Counted from the first letter of the stretch, positions 35,398-48,811 are shown. The stretch is DNA of 64,000 nucleotides from Natronorubrum bangense (GCF_004799645.1 NZ_CP031305.1:2852001-2916000); one strand, 5' to 3'. Made by a program: numbers and translations. The notes: generated from the letters alone by a model not told the origin.

Positions 35398-36405
35398 TCA
35401 GCGTATTACTTGATTCTCGAGTTCTGCGGTTGGATCCTCGGCAACGCGCCGAGCGTTTTCGGCGACGATATCCGCGAGTCGTTCGTAGTAGTTCGGCGTA
35501 TGCCCTGCGTTGTGAGGCGTGATCTGGACGTTTTCGAAGGTCCACAGCGGATGGTCTTCCGGCAGTGGTTCGGGATCGGTGACATCCAGCGACGCGCCGC
35601 GGATCCAACTCGAGCGCAGCGCCTCGACGAGCGCATCGGTGTCGACGACCGGCCCGCGGGCGACGTTGATGAGGACCGCATCGGGATCGATCGTGACGAA
35701 CGCCTCGTGGTCAATCAGGCCACGCGTCGTCTCTGTGAGCGGACATGCGAGCACGAGATAGTCGGTTCGAGCCAGCGCCTCGTCGAATGCCGCTCCTTCG
35801 AAACCAACGATCTCGTCGGTTGGGCCCCCCTTCTCTGGTGTGTACCGCACACCGATCGTTTCGACGCCGAACGGCTCGAGCCGCTCACACACTGCCCGGC
35901 CGATCGCCCCTAGACCGACGATCGTCACCGTCGAGTCCTGTAGTTCGTGGGCCTTATAATGACGCCACTCCCGGCGGCGTTGCTGGCGCGCACCAACGTG
36001 GAATCGGCGCGTAAACCGAAGGATCGCCCCCAGAACGTGTTCACCGATGTTCGGTCCATGAACTCCTGAGGCGTTCGTGACCGCGACGTTTCGCTCTTCG
36101 AGTGCGTCAAGTGGCAGATGGCCAGTCCCCGCATAGGCACACGCGAACACCTCAAGTGCGGTTGCAGCCTCAAGCAGATCCTCGTCAAGCGTCATGCCAG
36201 TGACAAACCGTGCGTTCTCGATCGCCTCGTGCTCCTCGTCGGGCGTGCGTGCGAGTGTAACCGTCTGCTCCGGAAGCCGCTCGCGGATCGCGGCGGCGTA
36301 CTGCTCGACCGGCATTCCGTGTGTCCCTTTCCGAAGCACCAACACGTCTCTATCGTCGCCGTCGCTGCTTGCAACAGTCTCATCATTGCTCTCCGAGTCG
36401 GTCAT
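35398..36405 (-). CDS. D-2-hydroxyacid dehydrogenase
   Basis: A 335-residue NAD-dependent dehydrogenase of the D-isomer-specific 2-hydroxyacid family. The Rossmann motif VGLGAIGRAVCERL is at about 160-173, and the catalytic Arg, Glu and His lie in NVARGPVVDTDAL, SLDVTDPEPLPEDHPLW and ITPHNAGHTPN. Its substrate (phosphoglycerate, glyoxylate/hydroxypyruvate or lactate) is not determined by motifs. The start MTDSESNDET was chosen over an ATG nine codons upstream; the first ~25 residues are a disordered acidic leader. Confidence 0.88.
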   Translation of the reverse strand: MTDSESNDETVASSDGDDRDVLVLRKGTHGMPVEQYAAAIRERLPEQTVTLARTPDEEHEAIENARFVTGMTLDEDLLEAATALEVFACAYAGTGHLPLDALEERNVAVTNASGVHGPNIGEHVLGAILRFTRRFHVGARQQRRREWRHYKAHELQDSTVTIVGLGAIGRAVCERLEPFGVETIGVRYTPEKGGPTDEIVGFEGAAFDEALARTDYLVLACPLTETTRGLIDHEAFVTIDPDAVLINVARGPVVDTDALVEALRSSWIRGASLDVTDPEPLPEDHPLWTFENVQITPHNAGHTPNYYERLADIVAENARRVAEDPTAELENQVIR

Positions 36406-36672
36406 GTGCACTCCCTCGAGTGGGGCCATCAAAAGCGTTCGTCTCGACCAACTTCTTCCCAGTCGTCGGTCTCTGAATCACAGGCGCAAACACCCTGTTT
36501 CAGGGTCGGGATACAGCGCCGTCGCGGTCTCGTTTTCGTGTAAACCAACAGATTGTTGATGGGAACCGCCACCTGTGTGATTCGGGAAACCCTACCCTAA
36601 TGAGCGGAGACGATACAATTTCTCATCTGAATTTCACGCAGTTTAATACGGCTGACGGAGTCCAAATGGAGT

Positions 36673-38064
36673 ATGGAACGCGTTGATGTCGCGATCGTCG
36701 GTGGCGGTCCCGCGGGCGCATCCGCGGCCGAACGGGCCGCTTCCCACGGTGCTGAGACCGTCCTCTTCGAGCAGGGCGTCCCGCGGGAAGACCGCGATGG
36801 AATTGGCCCGGACTCGACCGACGCCGCCGGCATGCTCGACTACTGGATCGACATTATGGACTTCGACTATCGGGAGATTCCCGACGACGTCATCCACCGC
36901 GAGCTCGAGGCCACCGAGTTCATCGGCCCCAACAGTGCTGTCGAGCTCACGACGACAGGTATGGATGCCACCTATCCGAAGTTTGGCTATACCTTTCACC
37001 GCGCCCGAATGGACGACTGGCTCTACGAACGTGCGGCCGACGCTGGAGCCGACCTTCGCGTCGGGACCGGCGTCAAAGACCTCGAAACTGACCTGCGGGC
37101 CTCGAGTCCGAAGGGGCCAACCCACACGCTAACGCTTTCGAACGGCGATCAGCTCAAAGCACAGTACGTCGTCCTCGCCGACGGGCCACAGCGTCGGATC
37201 ACCCTCGACGCACTCGACCAGTTCACTGCTCCCGGCCGCAGCGTCTCAGATCACCTCTCGCCGCCGAAAGCGAATCACATCGCCTATCAGGAGTACCGTG
37301 AGTTCCCTGCAGAACTGTTCGAAGAATTCGAGGACACCCTCACATTCTGGTGGGGCTACATGCCCGGCGAAACTGCCTACCCATGGGTGTTCCCCAACGA
37401 CGGCACGGTTGCCCGCGTCGGCCTGACGATGCCGATTGGCATGCAACTCGAGGACGTTGCCAATCCCGACTCCTACGCATTGCTCGACCCCTCCGACGAG
37501 CAGCTGCCGTCGGGTTCTGAGTACATCAGCCGCCTGCTCGAACAGGAGTACGGCGACGAGTACGACATCGAAGACGACATTCCGATCGTCGAAAACCGCG
37601 GCAAGTCGAAGGGGACAGAGACGTATCCGATCTCCTCGACACGCCCGATCGAATCCCCCGTCGGCGCAAACATCGCCGTCGCTGGCGGTGCAATGGGGAC
37701 GACGTCTGCGTTCCACGAGGGCGGGTACCACGTCGCCGTCCGAACGGGGAAAATTGCCGGCCGACTGGCTGCAACCGACTCCCTCGAGAGCTACAACGAC
37801 ATCTGGAAACAAGCTGTCGGCGATGAAATCCTTCGCAACGTTGCGTTCGCCGATATCGTCAAAGAGTACGAACCTGACGATTGGGACTGGGCATTCAATG
37901 TGATCAACGACATGCAGGGGACCAACTCCGGAAACGTCTTGCTCAATCAGCGTTACTCCGCCGGGCTCGATGCGTCGAAGATCCTGCTTGCCTACAAGAA
38001 GCGAAAATTCGCGCACCGAAACGGCAGCTACGTCCAACTGCGAGAAGACGAGTACTTCTACTGA
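36673..38064 (+). CDS. geranylgeranyl reductase family FAD-dependent oxidoreductase
   Basis: A 463-residue flavoprotein of the geranylgeranyl reductase family, which hydrogenates isoprenoid chains of archaeal lipids. The FAD-binding VGGGPAGASAAERAASHGAETVLFEQG is at the N terminus; the region following IENPVGANIAVAGGAMGTTSAFHEGGYHVAVRTGKIAG-like sequence (about 325-365) binds the isoalloxazine ring and substrate. TTTAATA at 36642-36648 is a TATA box 25-31 bases upstream. Haloarchaea carry several paralogues, so the lipid substrate is unsure. It ends at the 3' side of the structured region preceding the rRNA operon. Confidence 0.85.
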   Translation: MERVDVAIVGGGPAGASAAERAASHGAETVLFEQGVPREDRDGIGPDSTDAAGMLDYWIDIMDFDYREIPDDVIHRELEATEFIGPNSAVELTTTGMDATYPKFGYTFHRARMDDWLYERAADAGADLRVGTGVKDLETDLRASSPKGPTHTLTLSNGDQLKAQYVVLADGPQRRITLDALDQFTAPGRSVSDHLSPPKANHIAYQEYREFPAELFEEFEDTLTFWWGYMPGETAYPWVFPNDGTVARVGLTMPIGMQLEDVANPDSYALLDPSDEQLPSGSEYISRLLEQEYGDEYDIEDDIPIVENRGKSKGTETYPISSTRPIESPVGANIAVAGGAMGTTSAFHEGGYHVAVRTGKIAGRLAATDSLESYNDIWKQAVGDEILRNVAFADIVKEYEPDDWDWAFNVINDMQGTNSGNVLLNQRYSAGLDASKILLAYKKRKFAHRNGSYVQLREDEYFY

Positions 38065-38179
38065 CTCGAGTCAGACACGCTGCTGACTTCGAAAACGATC
38101 ACCGTTTTGACTATCGATTCGGCCAGGTGAGAACACAACCGTGCTAGTGAGGGGGTCGCTCGGGCAGTGCTGTGTTCTC

Positions 38180-38420
38180 GCTGCTCATTGAAAGGGTTAA
38201 ACGGCTCACGCTCTTAGTTCGGGTGCGTGCCTTTAGTCCCCGTCCGAGCAAACCCATTCGGGTGCGATGACAGTACGGCGAACCCGGGCACGCAACAGTA
38301 ATTCGGTGGGCGTCGCCCACCCGACCGAGGAGTTCGATACTCCTCCGCCCGGCACGAGGGTTAGCCAGCCGACGCGGCATGCCGCCACGGGATGAGGCTG
38401 GACGTTAGTGTTCCGGGTGA
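38180..38420 (+). other. unassigned structured region (possible ncRNA) downstream of the rRNA operon
   Basis: No coding frame is convincing, but strong hairpins are packed in: GGTGGGC-GTC-GCCCACC (38305-38321), GAGGAG-TTCGATA-CTCCTC (38327-38345), the palindrome GCGGCATGCCGC (38374-38385), and longer-range pairing of GCGTGCC (38225-38231) with GGCACGC near 38288-38294. A TATA-like GGTTAAAC sits at 38195-38202 on the plus strand. It is not a standard tRNA (no D stem, no U33), and it lacks the SRP and RNase P hallmarks I checked for. Strand and identity are uncertain. Confidence 0.35.
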
Positions 38421-38484
38421 CACCGTTTCTGAAAGCATGAGCGACGCATACCGCAAATATCGTGGCACGCGTTGTCACTGCTGA

Positions 38485-38567
38485 TATAGTAACAACTGAA
38501 ACTGTTTGCACACCGATCGCACAGTATCGTGCGATTGGGTGCGAACTGACGGTCAGTGGCTACTATA
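38485..38567 (-). repeat. 83-bp palindromic repeat, copy 2
   Basis: Starts TATAGTAACAACTGAAACTG and ends GTCAGTGGCTACTATA, opposite in orientation to copy 1. The central hairpin is GATCGCACAGTATCGTGCGATT. It lies about 55 bases beyond the 3' end of 5S rRNA, i.e. downstream of the operon. Confidence 0.8.
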
Positions 38568-38571
38568 AATA

Positions 38572-38607
38572 CGAAAACCCCCAGCGAGCCGGAGCTGTGG
38601 CTCACTG
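38572..38607 (-). terminator. probable rRNA operon terminator
   Basis: Read on the minus strand, CAGTGAGCC (38599-38607) pairs with GGCTCGCTG (38582-38590) around an 8-base loop, with one G-T pair, and is followed by GGGGGTTTTCG. A strong stem followed by a T run 15 bases past 5S rRNA is a good archaeal termination signal. Confidence 0.65.
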
Positions 38608-38621
38608 AGGGTGAAGTATGA

Positions 38622-38745
38622 ATGGAGGCGGCGAAACGGATTTCCCAGAGGCTCGCGCACTCCAGTACTCGCCGGAACGCAGGCAGGCTTATCTTCCGTG
38701 TTCGGGATGGGTACGGGAGGAACCCCGCCGCTGTGGCCGCCGTAA
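38622..38745 (-). rRNA. rrf: 5S ribosomal RNA
   Basis: About 124 bases, minus strand. Reading the minus strand, the 5' end is TTACGGCGGCCACAGCGGCGGGG, with CCCGTACCCATCCCGAACACGGAAG in the middle and GCCTCTGGGAAATCCG-like sequence before the 3' end CGCCGCCTCCATT. It lies downstream of 23S in the order expected for a euryarchaeal operon. Ends are accurate to a few bases. No tRNA-Cys was found after it. Confidence 0.9.
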
Positions 38746-38865
38746 CGCCGATCAACGGAATCGAACCGTCGTCAAACCGTAATCGGTGGTCTCTCTGACC
38801 GTGTGTATGTGTAGTCCAGTTTGCGTCCGGACCCGCTCTCGAATCACGGATCCAATGCGATGTAA

Positions 38866-41783
<2,918 letters not shown>

Positions 41784-42013
41784 TTCATCGGATCGGCGTT
41801 GCGACAAAGTCGCAACGTTATAGTGACCCGGGAACGGGTCCAGTGGACGCCTGGACTACACGTACACACGGTCTCATCTGCACGCCGGTAGACGGCCGGC
41901 CTGCATTGACCCTTCCCACCCACACTTACGCGGGGTGGTGCATCAGTTCAGTCGTACTCGATCACAATCCCGTCGCCCACTTAAGGGCACGGATCTGCGA
42001 CCGGTACGAGTCA

Positions 42014-42085
42014 TGGACCCACAGGGATTCGAACCCTGGGCATCCTCCTTGCAAAGGAGGCACTCTACCACTGAGCTATGGGCCC
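42014..42085 (-). tRNA. tRNA-Ala(TGC)
   Basis: Seventy-two bases on the minus strand, in the 16S-23S spacer as in most euryarchaea. The acceptor stem begins GGGCCCA, the anticodon stem/loop is CTCCTTTGCAAGGAG with anticodon TGC, the T arm is CAGGGTTCGAATCCCTG, and the end is GGGTCCA. No intron and no encoded CCA. Confidence 0.93.
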
Positions 42086-42237
42086 ACGTCCGCCCAGACG
42101 GGCGGACAGAGATATACGTGTTAGCCTCGGTAGTTCTAAGGTGCCCGATCGGCCCAGCGATGGGTCAATCGAACGTGAACCGCGTAGCGCAAAGCGCTAC
42201 GACTTGTGGGCTGGGGCGTCGCCCCAGTCCCGGTCTG

Positions 42238-43712
<1,475 letters not shown>

Positions 43713-43720
43713 GCTATCTA

Positions 43721-43740
43721 CTCCCAACTGCTGTTGGGAG
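43721..43740 (-). other. 8-bp hairpin in the 16S leader
   Basis: CTCCCAAC-TGCT-GTTGGGAG is a perfect stem-loop beginning nine bases before the 16S 5' end. Leader stems of this type take part in archaeal pre-rRNA processing; pairing with the 16S 3' flank could not be demonstrated by eye. Confidence 0.55.
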
Positions 43741-43769
43741 GGTTCATTTGGCGGTGAATGTTCGAATAC

Positions 43770-44131
43770 ACACTCACACATAAATGGGTCCACGTTCGGT
43801 GACCGCGATCGACGACCGATCAGGCGTCACCGAACTACCAAGGCTAACATCAGATCCCATCTGTACGGCGGACCGCAGGGGTAGGATCCTCATTTCCTTC
43901 GGACCTATTCGTAGGTTGTCTGGGGTACATAACCCCTTCGAACTCGAGTGGTCCGAGATGACGAAACGGATTGAACGCTTCGTCGATCACATCTTCTTTG
44001 CATTCACATCCGAGTTGCCTTATGTACTTAAGGGCGTCGGATCGGAACGTCGCCAGAAGCCGCATCCAGCGAGGCGTTCGTTGTACTACGACGGATGGCA
44101 TTGACATATATAACCCCGTCGTCTCGAGTGA
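43770..44131 (-). promoter_or_regulatory. tandem rRNA operon promoters
   Basis: On the minus strand, TATA-type elements appear at about 44105-44117 (GGGGTTATATATG), 44018-44034 (CCTTAAGTACATAAGG), 43922-43936 (GGGGTTATGTACCCC) and weakly at about 43777-43784. The first and third share CACTCGAG ahead of CGA and GGGGTTAT. Spacing between them is roughly 80-100 bases, in line with the multiple tandem promoters known for haloarchaeal rRNA operons. Confidence 0.7.
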
Positions 44132-44221
44132 CGTCTGGTTCATGCTGGGTAGTCACTCGGTGCAAGCTGTCACTGGTCGTGTGACCGATACGATTTAGCA
44201 GCGACGGTCGAACAGTAGCGT

Positions 44222-44443
44222 ATGGACCGAGAAGGGTTCGTTAAGCTCGCCGTCATTGGGATCGGACTCGTCGTACTGAGTTTTTTTGTTCGCGGATTCA
44301 GTCAACTCGTTTTTGGGAGAGGTATCGCAGAACTCCTGCAAGCACCGTTTGCGATCGGTGGCTTCCTGATTGTCGTCTATCTCTTTCTCAGAGCAACGCT
44401 CGATATGGTGGGTGTCTGGGACATCGAGAACACTGATACGTAG
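44222..44443 (+). CDS. small two-helix membrane protein
   Basis: A 73-residue protein, unknown function: MDREGFVKLAVIGIGLVVLSFFVRGFSQ carries the first helix (about 9-25) and LLQAPFAIGGFLIVVYLFLRATLDMVGVW the second (about 39-60), with an acidic end. Hydrophobic, with a single Arg in the loop. Divergent from the rRNA operon promoters; followed 58 bases later by hisD. Confidence 0.68.
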   Translation: MDREGFVKLAVIGIGLVVLSFFVRGFSQLVFGRGIAELLQAPFAIGGFLIVVYLFLRATLDMVGVWDIENTDT

Positions 44444-44501
44444 CCGGTAGATCTATCATCGGAAGGAAACCGTTTTTCGATCACCGGCCGAACGAACAGG
44501 T

Positions 44502-45800
44502 ATGACAGTAGACGTGCGAGAACTCGCAGATCTTGGCCCGGGCGAGCGCGCTGCCTTTTTTGACCGGGATGCCGGCATCGAGGCAGTGAGAGGAGATGTA
44601 CGGGAAATCGTCGACCGCGTTCGCGAGGAAGGCGATGTTGCCGTCCGTGAGTTTACGAGCGAGTTTGACGATGTCGAACTCGGAAACATCACGATCACTG
44701 ATGAGTGCGAGCGCGCATACGAGGCGCTCGATGATGAGCTGCTGGACGCAATCGAGACCGCCGTGGCAAACGTCAGGGATTTCCACGAAGCGCAACTGCC
44801 CGACGATTGGCGTGACGAGTTCGGTCCCGGGCGAGAACTCGGTCGACGGTTCCGTCCCCTCGAGCGCGTCGGCGTCTACGTTCCAGGTGGCTCAGCTGCC
44901 TATCCGTCGAGTGCGATCATGGGGGTCGTGCCAGCGGTCGTGGCAGGTGTCGAGCACGTGTCAGTCGTCACACCGCCGGCCGACGAACTGAATCCGGTCA
45001 CGTTGGCGGCCATCCACGCTGCCGGCGCGGATGCCGTCTACAGCGTGGGAGGCGCACAGGCGATCGCCGGACTCGCGTACGGAACCGAGACGATCACGCG
45101 CGCGCAAAAGATTGTCGGGCCTGGAAACAAGTGGGTGACAGCAGCCAAGGCCGAAGTGCGTGGTGATGTCGAGATAGACTTCCTCGCAGGGCCAAGCGAG
45201 GTCGTTGTCGTCGCAGACGGGACAGCAGACCCAGCACTCGTTGCGACGGAGCTGATCGCCCAGGCAGAACACGACCCCAACACGTCGGTCGTCGCAGTCA
45301 CGACGGATGAGAAGATTGCCGACGGGATTGTCACAGCCATCGATGAGCAGGTCGACGCGCGCGAGCGCAAGGAAATTATACAGGCTGGTCTCGAAAACGA
45401 CGCAAGCGGCGTCTTACTGGCTCGATCGATGAGTGAAGCAATTCTTTTCACCGAGGCGTACGCGCCGGAACACCTCTCGATCCTTGCTGACGACGACGAA
45501 GCGATTCTCGAGCGTATCGATAGCGCGGGTAGCGTCTTTCTTGGGCCGAATACGCCTGTTGCCGCGGGTGATTACGCAAGCGGTACGAACCACGTGCTCC
45601 CGACCAACGGCAGTGCACACGTGACGGGTGGACTTTCGGTCGAGACGTTCCTCCGATCGACGACTGTCCAGCGACTCTCAGCGGACGGCCTCGAGGATAT
45701 CGGCGAGACGATTACGACGCTTGCGGACGCAGAGGGACTCGAGGCACACGCTGCAAGCGTTCGCCACCGACTCGAGCGTCTCGAGAGCGACGACTCGTAA
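44502..45800 (+). CDS. hisD: histidinol dehydrogenase
   Basis: A 432-residue zinc enzyme that oxidises histidinol to histidine in two NAD-dependent steps. Recognisable are RVGVYVPGGSAAYPSSAIMGVVPA-like sequence (about 125-148), GAQAIAGLAYGTETI, IDFLAGPSEVVVVADGTADP, and YAPEHLSILADDDE, with the zinc ligands within Q-A-E-H-D and S-G-T-N-H-V-L. Length and order match the family. It stands alone in a plus-strand series, far from hisC at 21-22 kb. Confidence 0.95.
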   Translation: MTVDVRELADLGPGERAAFFDRDAGIEAVRGDVREIVDRVREEGDVAVREFTSEFDDVELGNITITDECERAYEALDDELLDAIETAVANVRDFHEAQLPDDWRDEFGPGRELGRRFRPLERVGVYVPGGSAAYPSSAIMGVVPAVVAGVEHVSVVTPPADELNPVTLAAIHAAGADAVYSVGGAQAIAGLAYGTETITRAQKIVGPGNKWVTAAKAEVRGDVEIDFLAGPSEVVVVADGTADPALVATELIAQAEHDPNTSVVAVTTDEKIADGIVTAIDEQVDARERKEIIQAGLENDASGVLLARSMSEAILFTEAYAPEHLSILADDDEAILERIDSAGSVFLGPNTPVAAGDYASGTNHVLPTNGSAHVTGGLSVETFLRSTTVQRLSADGLEDIGETITTLADAEGLEAHAASVRHRLERLESDDS

Positions 45801-45887
45801 CTGCAGATTACGGGCGTCAGTTCGGCTGGAATGTCGGTGCATGTGGGTACTAGCTTTACAGTGGTGGGCGCCGGAGTAGGAGTCGAG

Positions 45888-46136
45888 ATGTCACGACATG
45901 AGCACGAACGTGATCGCGAGTCGGTGGTTGATCCGACCGAGAGACGTGTGCTCGAGCGGAACTACGATTACGCACAGAAAAACGTCCGGCTCCTCTCGAT
46001 GTGGTATGAGTGTGAGCCACGGCGGATGCTCGAGTTGCTGGCAGAGCACGACATTGAACTCTCACGAAACGATAAAAAGCAGTTCGGGCTGTACTACCGG
46101 TCAGTACAGCGGCATGGGAACCGCTACGGCGAGTGA
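45888..46136 (+). CDS. hypothetical protein
   Basis: An 82-residue hydrophilic protein starting MSRHEHERDRESVVDPTERRVLERNYDYAQKN, with alternating helices and no known domain. An upstream ATG would add 19 hydrophobic residues before a run of His and Glu; the later start keeps the charged opening. Located between hisD and the IscA-type gene, same direction. Confidence 0.62.
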   Translation: MSRHEHERDRESVVDPTERRVLERNYDYAQKNVRLLSMWYECEPRRMLELLAEHDIELSRNDKKQFGLYYRSVQRHGNRYGE

Positions 46137-46268
46137 CAAGCGTGCGGGGGCGAAACCCATCCGCTGGTCGTTCCAAAGATAGCGTTCAGACAGGACGTAA
46201 ACGGACAGCACACTGGAACGAACGCATGGGCGTCACAGTTAACATCGTCGCGACGGTAAGAAATACGT

Positions 46269-46643
46269 ATGAGCACGGACAGCATGGATGGCGGGAACGC
46301 AGACGCCCGTCCCGAGATCGAAGTGACCGAAACGGCGGCCGAGCAGGCACTCGCGTTGCTCGACGGTGAAGGACTCGACCCAGCCGAGGCAGGGCTCCGA
46401 CTATTTGTCCAGCAGGGAGGGTGTGCGGGGCTGTCCTACGGAATGCGGTTCGACGATTCGCCTGACGATGATGACACCATCTACAAACATCACGAGCTTC
46501 GTGTCTTCGTCGACCCGGCCAGTCTGAAATACATCGAAGGCAGTATCCTCGACTACGAGAGCGGACTGCAGGCCGAAGGGTTCCACGTCGAAAACCCGAA
46601 CATTGTCAGCGAGTGTGGCTGTGGCGAGTCGTTCCGGACGTAA
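46269..46643 (+). CDS. HesB/IscA-type iron-sulfur assembly protein
   Basis: A 124-residue A-type carrier. The three cysteines needed for [2Fe-2S] or [4Fe-4S] transfer are conserved: Cys52 in QQGGCAGLSYGMRF and Cys116/Cys118 in SECGCGESF. It probably delivers clusters to apo-proteins such as ferredoxin-dependent enzymes. The N-terminal 18 residues, MSTDSMDGGNADARPEIE, look disordered. Length is close to the bacterial IscA family. Confidence 0.9.
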   Translation: MSTDSMDGGNADARPEIEVTETAAEQALALLDGEGLDPAEAGLRLFVQQGGCAGLSYGMRFDDSPDDDDTIYKHHELRVFVDPASLKYIEGSILDYESGLQAEGFHVENPNIVSECGCGESFRT

Positions 46644-46792
46644 CACCCCGCCCTTGCCACTCGACACAGTCTACGGTCGAGATCGATAGCCATCCGCGGC
46701 TTTGTGAGTCGGTAGACGGGGCGTCGATTCTGCCGTCATCACTGCAGTTCAGACAGTGAGTTGATCGCACTGGAAAAAAGGAACCGCTGGTC

Positions 46793-46993
46793 TTAATCTT
46801 CGAGTTTGAACGCCACGGTAACTTCTGCCTGATACTCGCGGTCGTCGGCGCTTGCGACTTCGACGCCGAGTTCGTCGACTTCGATCCAGTGGACGTTCTC
46901 GAGCGTCGCCTCGGCGCGATCGACCGCGTCGTCGGCGGCCGCGTCGAAGCTTTCTGAGCTTGTTCCGATCAGTGTGATCTTCTTGAATACCAT
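46793..46993 (-). CDS. dodecin
   Basis: A 66-residue dodecin, the flavin-storage protein that assembles as a dodecamer. Trp36 (HWIEVDE) stacks on bound flavin and Gln55 (YQAEVTV) hydrogen-bonds it; the family pattern [27 protein letters not shown] is present. Haloarchaeal dodecins bind riboflavin or lumichrome. No operon partner. Confidence 0.95.
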   Translation of the reverse strand: MVFKKITLIGTSSESFDAAADDAVDRAEATLENVHWIEVDELGVEVASADDREYQAEVTVAFKLED

Positions 46994-47185
46994 TGCTCAT
47001 ATGAGTACACCACGATTTGTCTTCAATGTATGCTTAGTGATACCAATAGTCGTCACTTTTGAACCGAACAGCGGTCGAAAAATCAGTGATTGCGCGTTCG
47101 TGAGACGAGTCGGAGTCTCCAGTAGCAGGATGGCGAGCAGGTTCGATTCGTGAACGTTTTTGAGGTGCCGTTCCCACTGGTTCCC

Positions 47186-48391
47186 ATGACAGGTGCTGAC
47201 GATAAGATCGATGTCTCGGAGATCGAAGAACTGACACCGCCAGACCGGACACTGATGGGACCAGGACCGAGCGACGTCCATCCACGCGTTCTTCGGGCGA
47301 TGACGACACCGCTTGTGGGCCATCTCGATCCCTCGTTCGTCGAGATTATGAACGAGGTACAGGAACTGCTGCGGTACACGTTTCGGACGGACAACCAGTG
47401 GACGATTCCAGTCTCGGGGACCGGTTCAGCCGCCATGGAGGCCGCGATCGGCAACGTCGTCGAGCCGGGCGATACGATGCTCGTCCCGACAAACGGCTAC
47501 TTCGGCGGCCGGATGGCGTCGATGGCTCGTCGGGCTGGCGGCGACGTTGTCGAGGTCGACGCACCGTGGGGTGAGCCACTCGAGCCCGCTAACGTGTCCG
47601 ACGCGCTTGCCGAATACGATCCGGACGTCTTCGGCTTCGTCCACGCTGAGACGAGTACGGGCGTCCTCCAGCCCAACGTCTCGGAACTGACCGCCGCTGC
47701 ACACGATCACGACGCACTCGTGATCGCTGACACCGTCACGTCGCTTGGCGGGGTCGAACTCCGAGTCGACGACTGGGATATCGACGTCGCATACTCGGGC
47801 CCACAGAAGTGTCTCTCTTGTCCGCCTGGCGCGAGTCCACTGACGCTCTCGGAGACAGCCATGGAGAAAGTCCTCTCGCGCGAGGAGGACTCCCGCTCGT
47901 GGTATCTCGATCTCTCTTTGCTCGAGGGGTACTGGGGCGACGAACGTGCCTACCACCACACCGCGCCGGTCACGAACGTCTATGCACTTCGGGAGGCGCT
48001 TCGGCTGGTCGCTGAGGAAGGCATCGAACAGCGCTGGGCGCGTCACGAACGACTCGCGGGCGCACTGAAAGCCGGTATGGAGGGGATGGGTCTCGAGATG
48101 AACGCCTCCGACGAGTACTGGCTGCCAAGCCTCAATGCCGTCCGCGTTCCAGACGGGATCGATGACGGCGAGGTCTGTGCCGAACTGCTCGAGCGCTACG
48201 ACCTCGAGGTCGCAAGCGGACTGGGAGATCTGGACGGGGAGATATTCCGAATCGGATGTATGGGCCACTCTGCGCGCCCGAAAAACGTCGTCTATGTCGT
48301 AACGGCGCTGGGTGACGTCCTGGAGTCGATGGGGGCGGATGTCGATCCGGGTGCTGGCGTCTCAGCGACGCGAAGCGCACTCGAAGAATAA
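47186..48391 (+). CDS. class V aminotransferase (serine/alanine-glyoxylate type)
   Basis: A 401-residue fold-type I PLP enzyme. The opening PPDRTLMGPGPSDVHPRVLRAM matches the class V family of alanine-glyoxylate or serine-pyruvate aminotransferases. PLP phosphate contact lies in SGTGSAAMEAAIGN, the cofactor aspartate in VIADTVTSLGGVE, and the lysine is Lys208 in AYSGPQKCLSCPPG. It may degrade serine or alanine; specificity is not visible. Start at MTGADDKID, since 12 residues upstream precede the conserved N terminus. Confidence 0.88.
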   Translation: MTGADDKIDVSEIEELTPPDRTLMGPGPSDVHPRVLRAMTTPLVGHLDPSFVEIMNEVQELLRYTFRTDNQWTIPVSGTGSAAMEAAIGNVVEPGDTMLVPTNGYFGGRMASMARRAGGDVVEVDAPWGEPLEPANVSDALAEYDPDVFGFVHAETSTGVLQPNVSELTAAAHDHDALVIADTVTSLGGVELRVDDWDIDVAYSGPQKCLSCPPGASPLTLSETAMEKVLSREEDSRSWYLDLSLLEGYWGDERAYHHTAPVTNVYALREALRLVAEEGIEQRWARHERLAGALKAGMEGMGLEMNASDEYWLPSLNAVRVPDGIDDGEVCAELLERYDLEVASGLGDLDGEIFRIGCMGHSARPKNVVYVVTALGDVLESMGADVDPGAGVSATRSALEE

Positions 48392-48431
48392 GCGGCGAAG
48401 TGGTTTTTACGGACGAAGCGGTTGTCGACCG

Positions 48432-48752
48432 TTATGCGGAGACTCGTGGTCCTGGTGGAGCGCGTTCGACTTGATAGTCGTCTCCATCGACGACGATAAT
48501 AGCCCACTCATAGGCAGGATTGACGCTTTGGAGCTTATGCTCGAGACTGTCAGCGTCCTCGGGTTGGGCGACGAAACAGTGGAACTGTCCGGACTCGGTC
48601 GGAAGTTCCCCTGTCTCGAGGACGGTACTGACGTGGACGACTTTCCAGTCACGTTCGGCGCGGAACTTCGGCCCGTTGCCTTCGACGGTGTACCCAAGCT
48701 CTGCGAAGATCGACCTGGCCTGCTCGACGAGTCGCATGTTAACAGGACCCAT
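48432..48752 (-). CDS. DUF7116-like haloarchaeal protein
   Basis: A 106-residue protein: MGPVNMRLVEQARSIFAELGYTVEGNGPKFRAERDWKVVHVSTV, then QFHCFVAQPEDADSLEHKLQSVNPAYEWAIIVVDGDDYQVERA. A compact alpha/beta domain, unknown function; I recognise it as resembling DUF7116. On the minus strand GTTTATTATGG near 48775-48785 is a TATA box placed about 25-30 bases ahead of this ATG, favouring it over the internal ATG MRLVEQ five codons on. Confidence 0.72.
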   Translation of the reverse strand: MGPVNMRLVEQARSIFAELGYTVEGNGPKFRAERDWKVVHVSTVLETGELPTESGQFHCFVAQPEDADSLEHKLQSVNPAYEWAIIVVDGDDYQVERAPPGPRVSA

Positions 48753-48811
48753 TCGATACGTACATACACTGGCCACCATAATAAACGTTGGCACGGAACA
48801 AAACCGGCAAC

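Noticed and set aside
38284..38353. tRNA-like fold with CCGGGC/GCCCGG acceptor and apparent GTC anticodon
   Set aside because: No D stem, C rather than T before the anticodon and an acceptor mismatch; the pattern is coincidental.
38180..38420. SRP RNA or RNase P RNA for the structured block
   Set aside because: The SRP GGAAGG/AGCAGC helix 8 motif and the RNase P GAGGAAAGTCC motif are absent on both strands.
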